From contig JAJQHJ010000004.1 of the NCBI GenBank assembly GCA_021199795.1, forward strand, positions 124,001 to 188,000: DNA of 64,000 bases, written 5' to 3'. This stretch comes from Oscillospiraceae bacterium (GTDB lineage Bacteria; Bacillota; Clostridia; Oscillospirales; Ruminococcaceae). This document shows, one piece after another, positions 59,017 through 64,000 of this stretch. The position numbers were made by a program, and so were the translations under genes. The notes under the pieces were generated by a model. That model ran no database searches, was not told the DNA's origin, and worked only from the letters and a program-made list of their open reading frames with translations. Each line of letters begins with the position of its first letter. The stretch's first letter is position 1.

Positions 59017-61749
59017 ATGGCATTTTTAGATAAAATATTCGGCACATACAGTGACAAAGAATTGAAGAGAATCGAACCCATAAAGCAGAAAGTCCTGAGC
59101 CTCGAGGACAAGTACAAGGCATTTTCAGATGCAGAATTGCGCGGCGAGACCGACAGATTCAAGTCGGAACTCAAAAACGGCAAGACCTTAGACGACATCA
59201 TGCCGGAGGCTCTGGCGGTATGCCGTGAAGCGGCGGCGAGAGTTTTGGGCAAGCGTGCATTTCCTGTCCAGATTGTGGGCGCAATAGTTTTGCACCAGGG
59301 CAGAATTGCCGAAATGAAAACCGGTGAGGGCAAAACCCTGACCGCCTGCCTGGCATCCTACCTGAACGCCCTTTCGGGCGAGGGCGTCCATGTCGTAACC
59401 GTAAACGACTACCTCGCTAAATTCCAGTCGGAGGAGATGGGAAGAGTCTACAGATTCCTGGGGCTTTCGATCGGCGTTATCCTCCACTCGATGAATAACG
59501 ACGAGAGAAGAGAGGCTTATGCCTGCGACATAACCTATGGAACAAACAATGAATTCGGATTTGACTACCTTAGAGACAACATGGTCATCTACAAGAAGAA
59601 CCGTGTCCAGCGTGGTCATGCATTCGCAATAGTCGACGAGGTTGACTCAATCTTAATCGATGAGGCGAGAACTCCTCTTATCATTTCCGGCAAGGGCGAC
59701 AAGTCTACCGACCTCTACCAGAGGGCTGACCGCTTCGCCAAGACCTTACAAAAGAATGTTGTTGTCGAGGTTGAAAAGAAAGTCGACACCGACGAGGCAT
59801 ATGACGGCGACTATATCGTAGATGAAAAAGCCGGAACTGCTACCCTCACAAAGAAAGGTACTGCCAAGGCGGAAGCCTATTTCGGAGTTGAGAACCTTTC
59901 GGACACAGAAAATATAACCCTATTGCACCACATCAACCAGGCAATAAAGGCTAACGGCGTCATGAAGAGAGACATAAACTATGTCGTCAAGGACGGCGAG
60001 GTCATCATAGTAGATGAGTTCACCGGTCGACTGATGTATGGCAGACGGTATAACGACGGTCTCCACCAGGCTATTGAGGCTAAGGAGGGCGTAAAGGTCG
60101 CGAATGAATCAAAGACAATTGCGACTATCACTTTCCAGAACTATTTCAGACTGTATAAAAAGCTCTCCGGTATGACTGGTACAGCCGCAACCGAAGAGAA
60201 CGAATTCAAGGAAATATATAAGCTCGATGTCATCGTAATTCCAACCAACATGCCGATGATAAGAATTGACCACCCGGACGTCGTCTACAAGACAGAGCAG
60301 GCTAAGTTCAACGCAGTTATCGACCAGGTTGTGGAGTGCCATAAGAAAGGTCAGCCGGTTCTGGTCGGCACTATTTCGATCGAGAAGTCGGAGCTTCTCT
60401 CGAAGATGCTCAAGCGTCGTGGAATCGAGCATGAGGTACTAAATGCAAAGCAGCATGAGCGCGAAGCCCAGATTGTAGCTCAGGCAGGACAGCTTGGAGC
60501 CGTAACAATTGCCACCAACATGGCCGGACGTGGTACCGACATCATGCTCGGCGGTAATGCCGAGTTCCTCGCCAAGGCAGAGCTCAGAAAGCAGGAATAC
60601 ACAGAGGAAGAGATTTACGAGATAACCGGCTTCAACGAGACCGAGGATGAAAGAATCCTCGAGGGCAGAAAGCTCTATCACGAGGAATACGACAAGTTCT
60701 CGGCAGACATCAAGGAAAAGGCGAAAGAGGTCAAGGCGGCAGGAGGACTGTTCATAATTGGCACCGAGCGTCATGAATCGAGACGTATTGACAACCAGCT
60801 CCGTGGACGTTCCGGTCGTCAGGGCGACGAGGGCGAAAGCAGGTTCTACCTCTCGCTTGAAGACGACCTGATGAGGCTCTTCGGCGGCGACAGAATCACA
60901 AACATGATGAACACAATGAATGTCGACGACAATATGCCTATCGAGTCGAAGATGCTTTCAAACACCATAGAATCCGCCCAGAAGAAGGTCGAGGGACGCA
61001 ACTTCAACATCCGTAAGAATGTCCTTAACTACGACGACGTCATGAACCAGCAAAGAGAAATCATCTATAAGGAGCGTTCTCAGGTTCTCGAGGGCGAGGA
61101 CATCCACGAAAATATCCTGAAGATGATCAGAGACTTCGTTTCAAACAGCGTGAACACCTATCTTGCAGGAGACGAGCAGGAGAACTGGAACTTCGCGGGG
61201 CTCAGGGAGCACTTTGCCGGGCTCTTCACCGTTCCGAACGACTTCAACTATTCTGTCAAAGAGCTAGGCGACCTCACCCGCGAGCAGGTCACTGAGGAAG
61301 CAACCGAGGCGGCATTAAAGGCATATGATGACAAGGAAACGGAACTCGGCACCGAAATCCTCCGCGAATGCGAGAGAGTCGCGCTACTCCGAAGCGTCGA
61401 CACCAAGTGGGAGCAGCACATCGACGACATGGACGAGCTCAAAAAGGGCATCGCACTCCGTTCCTACGGCAGCCACGACCCTGTTGTTGCCTACCGTATG
61501 GAGGGATTTGACATGTTCGACGCGATGATAGAATCCATCTGCGAGGACACCGTCAGAATCCTCTATCACACTCACTTAAGAAAAGACGCCCCCATCAAGC
61601 GCGAGCAGGTTCTTAAAGCCGACCCGACCGGCTCTTCCGACGGCTCAGTCAACGCCACCCGCAAGGTCGGGAAGAAGATAGGCAGAAACGACCCCTGCCC
61701 CTGCGGAAGCGGGAAGAAATATAAGAAGTGCTGCGGGAGGGACTTATAA
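59017..61749 (+). CDS. secA: Preprotein translocase ATPase SecA
   Basis: A 910-residue motor of the Sec pathway. Walker A is [11 protein letters not shown] and Walker B is [18 protein letters not shown]. Helicase motifs include [20 protein letters not shown] and [20 protein letters not shown]. The C-terminal zinc motif for SecB or ribosome contact is [27 protein letters not shown] precedes the ATG at 59017. Its last six bases overlap the 3' end of the convergent toxin gene. Confidence 0.98.
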   Translation: MAFLDKIFGTYSDKELKRIEPIKQKVLSLEDKYKAFSDAELRGETDRFKSELKNGKTLDDIMPEALAVCREAAARVLGKRAFPVQIVGAIVLHQGRIAEMKTGEGKTLTACLASYLNALSGEGVHVVTVNDYLAKFQSEEMGRVYRFLGLSIGVILHSMNNDERREAYACDITYGTNNEFGFDYLRDNMVIYKKNRVQRGHAFAIVDEVDSILIDEARTPLIISGKGDKSTDLYQRADRFAKTLQKNVVVEVEKKVDTDEAYDGDYIVDEKAGTATLTKKGTAKAEAYFGVENLSDTENITLLHHINQAIKANGVMKRDINYVVKDGEVIIVDEFTGRLMYGRRYNDGLHQAIEAKEGVKVANESKTIATITFQNYFRLYKKLSGMTGTAATEENEFKEIYKLDVIVIPTNMPMIRIDHPDVVYKTEQAKFNAVIDQVVECHKKGQPVLVGTISIEKSELLSKMLKRRGIEHEVLNAKQHEREAQIVAQAGQLGAVTIATNMAGRGTDIMLGGNAEFLAKAELRKQEYTEEEIYEITGFNETEDERILEGRKLYHEEYDKFSADIKEKAKEVKAAGGLFIIGTERHESRRIDNQLRGRSGRQGDEGESRFYLSLEDDLMRLFGGDRITNMMNTMNVDDNMPIESKMLSNTIESAQKKVEGRNFNIRKNVLNYDDVMNQQREIIYKERSQVLEGEDIHENILKMIRDFVSNSVNTYLAGDEQENWNFAGLREHFAGLFTVPNDFNYSVKELGDLTREQVTEEATEAALKAYDDKETELGTEILRECERVALLRSVDTKWEQHIDDMDELKKGIALRSYGSHDPVVAYRMEGFDMFDAMIESICEDTVRILYHTHLRKDAPIKREQVLKADPTGSSDGSVNATRKVGKKIGRNDPCPCGSGKKYKKCCGRDL

Positions 61750-62061
61750 TAAATCTTCGTACTTTCTCTTTTCGTAGATAACACGGTAGACCTTGATTTC
61801 TTTGGACTTGTGGTCAGCTCGGTAGAAAATCAGGTATTTCTTGACTTTCAACCGTCTGAAATCAGGTCTGCTGACATGCTCATTTTTGACCAAAGGGCAC
61901 ATTTCGGGATTATATCTCACCAGATCAAGAGCATCGTAGATATCTTGTATGAGATTGACAGCAGCTGTCGGGTTTTCGAGAATTCCTGAAATATATTCAA
62001 ATGCCTCGTCTAAATTCCGGGCAGCACAGGGAAGAATTTTCAATGAATATTTTTCAGGCAC
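61744..62061 (-). CDS. Toxin, RelE/ParE family (second locus)
   Basis: A 105-residue toxin-fold protein: [38 protein letters not shown] and [15 protein letters not shown]. It overlaps its antitoxin by 8 bases and the secA stop by 6 bases on the opposite strand. It is similar in size and type to the toxin at 33930 but not closely related in sequence. Confidence 0.9.
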   Translation of the reverse strand: MPEKYSLKILPCAARNLDEAFEYISGILENPTAAVNLIQDIYDALDLVRYNPEMCPLVKNEHVSRPDFRRLKVKKYLIFYRADHKSKEIKVYRVIYEKRKYEDLL

Positions 62062-62323
62062 CGTACTTCTCCCTCATCGACGCAAAGAATTCATCTCCAT
62101 CTATCCAGGGTGCACCGTTTTCTTCTTCCATAACTGCTTCATTGATTATTCCGGCAAGCTCAGCTTCTGCCATTTCTCGTTCGTAGAGCTCAACACTCAT
62201 AATAACCATATCACTATAGCCATTTTTGGTTATGATAATCGGTGTATCGCTTTCTTTGCAGGTTTGCGAGATTTTTGCCGTGTTCTTTAGTTCATTTATC
62301 GGGATTACTTTTGGCAATGCCAT
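62054..62323 (-). CDS. Antitoxin, Phd/YefM family (second locus)
   Basis: An 89-residue Phd/YefM-type antitoxin, MALPKVIPINELKNTAKIS with TPIIITKNGYSDMVIMSVEL, resembling the antitoxin at 33670. A good AGGTATGAATT leader precedes the ATG. Two tandem 11-bp repeats overlap its -10 box and are probably its operator. Confidence 0.9.
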   Translation of the reverse strand: MALPKVIPINELKNTAKISQTCKESDTPIIITKNGYSDMVIMSVELYEREMAEAELAGIINEAVMEEENGAPWIDGDEFFASMREKYGA

Positions 62324-62341
62324 AATTCATACCTCCATATC

Positions 62342-62363
62342 GGGATTATTATGGGATTATTAT
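62342..62363. promoter_or_regulatory. Tandem operator repeats of the second toxin-antitoxin locus
   Basis: GGGATTATTAT occurs twice in direct tandem (62342-62352 and 62353-62363), the second copy covering the -10 box. Confidence 0.75.
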
Positions 62364-62387
62364 ACCATAATTCGCCCATGATTACAA
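62359..62387 (-). promoter_or_regulatory. Promoter of the second toxin-antitoxin locus
   Basis: TTGTAA (62387-62382) and TATAAT (62364-62359), 17-base spacer. Confidence 0.8.
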
Positions 62388-62418
62388 GTGGAAATTTTAT
62401 ATTTTGAGGAGCAATTTT

Positions 62419-63642
62419 ATGCACACATCCTTCCATCCGGCGGATATTCTTCTGCCGAAAGAAAGTATTGATATGACCAAGTGGTCTGTCGTGGCTTGCG
62501 ACCAGTTTACCGGGGAGCCGGGGTATTGGGATGAGACTGAGCGTCTTGTCGGGGATAGTCCCTCGACCCTCAGGCTCACCTTGCCGGAAATTTATCTTGG
62601 CAAGCCGGACACTGATGAGCGTATCGCCAGGATAAACCAGAACATCGAAAGCTATCTCTCAGCGGGAATTTTCCGGGAGTTTAAAAACGCCATGGTCTAT
62701 GTCCGCAGGATTCAGTCGGACGGGAAGCTCAGGGAGGGCATTGTCGGGGCAGTGGATCTTGAGCATTATGACTACCATTCTGGCTCTAAGTCACAGATTC
62801 GCGCCACTGAAGCGACCGTTGCGGAAAGAATTCCCCCGAGGCTCAAAATCCGCGAGAATGCAAGGCTTGAACTTCCGCATATAATGATTCTGATTGATGA
62901 CCCGGAGCGCACCGTTATTGAGCCGCTTTCGGGGAAGACAAGTGGGCTTAAGAAGCTCTACGATTTTGAGCTGATGCAGGGCGGAGGGAGCATTTCGGGG
63001 TATCTTCTTGAAGAGAATGAGATTTCGGAAGTCGATTCCGCATTGGGGGAACTTTCAAGAAAGTGCGAGCTCCTATTTGCAATGGGCGACGGGAACCATT
63101 CTCTTGCCACCGCAAAGGAGCACTACGAGCGGCTCAAGAGGGAAAATCCGGGAGTGGACATGTCGAACCACCCGGCGAGGTATGCCCTCTGCGAGATTGT
63201 CAACCTCCATTCAGAAGCTCTTCAGTTCGAGGCGATTCACAGAATTGTCATGGGAGTTGACCCCCAGCATCTTCTTAAGAAAATGGCTGAAAAGCTTGAT
63301 ACTTCCGAATCCGGCGACGGTCAGAAAGTGACTGTTGTCACCGGCGGCACTTCGGAGACTCTCACGATTCACAATCCGCTTTCAAAGCTTGCTGTCGGAA
63401 GCTTGCAGACTTTCCTCGATGAGTATCTTAAGGAATTTGGCGGCGAAATTGACTATATCCACGGCGAAGATGTTCTCAAAAATCTAGCCAAATCCGAAAA
63501 TTCTGTCGGATTTATTCTTGACCCGATGGATAAGAAAGACCTTTTCCCTGCCGTCATCCACGATGGAGCATTGCCTAGAAAGACATTCTCGATGGGTCAT
63601 GCGGAGGACAAGAGATATTATTTGGAAGCAAGGGAAATTTGA
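62419..63642 (+). CDS. DUF1015 family protein
   Basis: A 407-residue cytoplasmic protein of DUF1015. Typical stretches are ADILLPKESIDMTKWSVVAC, CDQFTGEPGYWDE, LLFAMGDGNHSLATAK and PRKTFSMGHAEDKRYYLE. The GDGNHS motif is the most conserved part of the family and is likely catalytic or ligand-binding. I know of no settled reaction. GAGGAGC precedes the ATG at 62419. It is followed 11 bases later by a second gene. Confidence 0.9.
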   Translation: MHTSFHPADILLPKESIDMTKWSVVACDQFTGEPGYWDETERLVGDSPSTLRLTLPEIYLGKPDTDERIARINQNIESYLSAGIFREFKNAMVYVRRIQSDGKLREGIVGAVDLEHYDYHSGSKSQIRATEATVAERIPPRLKIRENARLELPHIMILIDDPERTVIEPLSGKTSGLKKLYDFELMQGGGSISGYLLEENEISEVDSALGELSRKCELLFAMGDGNHSLATAKEHYERLKRENPGVDMSNHPARYALCEIVNLHSEALQFEAIHRIVMGVDPQHLLKKMAEKLDTSESGDGQKVTVVTGGTSETLTIHNPLSKLAVGSLQTFLDEYLKEFGGEIDYIHGEDVLKNLAKSENSVGFILDPMDKKDLFPAVIHDGALPRKTFSMGHAEDKRYYLEAREI

Positions 63643-63653
63643 GAAAGGCATTT

Positions 63654-64000
63654 ATGATATACACAATCACAAAACCGATTTACATCGTCTTTTTCGCGAC
63701 CGACCTGAAAACCGGTCGCTTCATACGCACGATGACCAGGCACCGGTTCAACCATGCGGCTATCTCTCTTGACGGGATGAAGACGTTCTATTCGTTCTCC
63801 CGAATCTACATAGACCACCCGATGATTTCAGGGCTTGTCTGCGAGTCGCCGAAAAGGTATCTGATGACCGGAAAGACGGTCGTCCGGGCTTACAGGGTCG
63901 ACGTCGACCTCGAAACCTATGAACTTATAAGGTCGCACATTTCTGAAATGATCGCCTCGCGCGACGACTATGTCTACAACTTCATTTCCTGCGGGACGTA
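63654..64000 (+). CDS. Putative YiiX/NlpC-P60-like hydrolase (partial)
   Basis: The first 115 codons of a gene that runs off the right edge. It starts MIYTITKPIYIVFFATDLKT and contains RHRFNHAAISLDGMKTFYSF. The R-x3-NHAAISLD-x5-YSF pattern resembles permuted papain-like proteins of the YiiX group, where NH precedes the active-site His and later parts supply the Cys. A possible active Cys is in YNFISCGT near the edge. GAGAAAGG lies before the ATG. The family call is tentative. Confidence 0.6.
   Translation, partial: MIYTITKPIYIVFFATDLKTGRFIRTMTRHRFNHAAISLDGMKTFYSFSRIYIDHPMISGLVCESPKRYLMTGKTVVRAYRVDVDLETYELIRSHISEMIASRDDYVYNFISCGT

Noticed and set aside
62419-63642. Free serine kinase (SerK) assignment for the DUF1015 protein
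   Set aside because: The visible motifs support DUF1015 only; I cannot connect them to a demonstrated kinase reaction.

Overview
The window reads as a chromosomal segment of an endospore-forming, anaerobic gut-type Clostridia (Oscillospiraceae/Ruminococcaceae-like). Evidence for this is a Spo0A homologue, a SpoIIP homologue, a complete Rnf complex, HPr with both His15 and Ser46, TTGACA/TATAAT promoters, strong AGGAGG ribosome sites, and many small dispersed palindromic repeats. I see no prophage, insertion sequence or CRISPR array. The accessory content is small: two Phd/RelE-type toxin-antitoxin pairs, one type I toxin-antitoxin candidate, and two families of intergenic repeats.

Layout. 1-2.3 kb: pyrC-pyrK-pyrD (minus), pyrC carrying a repeat-derived C-terminal tail. 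2.4-4.6 kb: secreted transglutaminase-like protein plus a 47-residue peptide. 4.7-9.4 kb: a five-gene overlapping operon with a circularly permuted ATP-grasp protein, an alpha-E protein, a transglutaminase and two tandem M14 deacylase homologues; the second has lost its zinc and catalytic residues. 9.6-13.9 kb: a giant 2-hydroxyacyl-CoA dehydratase activase-like protein. 14.1-22.5 kb (plus): probably one long transcript with acyltransferase, pgi, a NitT/TauT-type ABC importer, nagB, nagA and a DUF362 ferredoxin protein. 22.5-22.7 kb: tRNA-Met and tRNA-Glu. 22.8-30.5 kb: HAD phosphatase, endonuclease III, M28 peptidase, an FN3 protein, PBP2, a small membrane protein and glycyl-tRNA synthetase.

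30.6-36.5 kb: a short ROK-like regulator, a two-component system, then a plus-strand group of antitoxin, toxin, MTA/SAH nucleosidase and a one-piece fusion of an XRE-type HTH to an M18 aminopeptidase. 36.6-42.7 kb: three paralogous solute-binding lipoproteins without permeases, around a GH5 glycoside hydrolase, with LacI/GalR-type palindromic operators. 42.9-49.4 kb: spo0A, HPr, a PTS-IIC-like membrane protein, the type I toxin-antitoxin candidate, spoIIP, a VanY-type peptidase, a CBS-domain protein and a small lipoprotein.

49.5-58.9 kb (minus): rnfCDGEAB-apbE-NusG_II-Gx-tcdA-ACT-UPF0210, closely packed with several ATGA overlaps. 59.0-64 kb: secA, a second Phd/RelE pair, a DUF1015 protein and the start of a putative papain-like hydrolase.

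The observations most worth following are the amidoligase-type operon with a paired active and apparently dead M14 deacylase, the HTH-M18 fusion, the compact convergent type I toxin-antitoxin locus, the operator-linked GH5 and solute-binding-protein cluster, and two repeat families that abut or supply stop codons.
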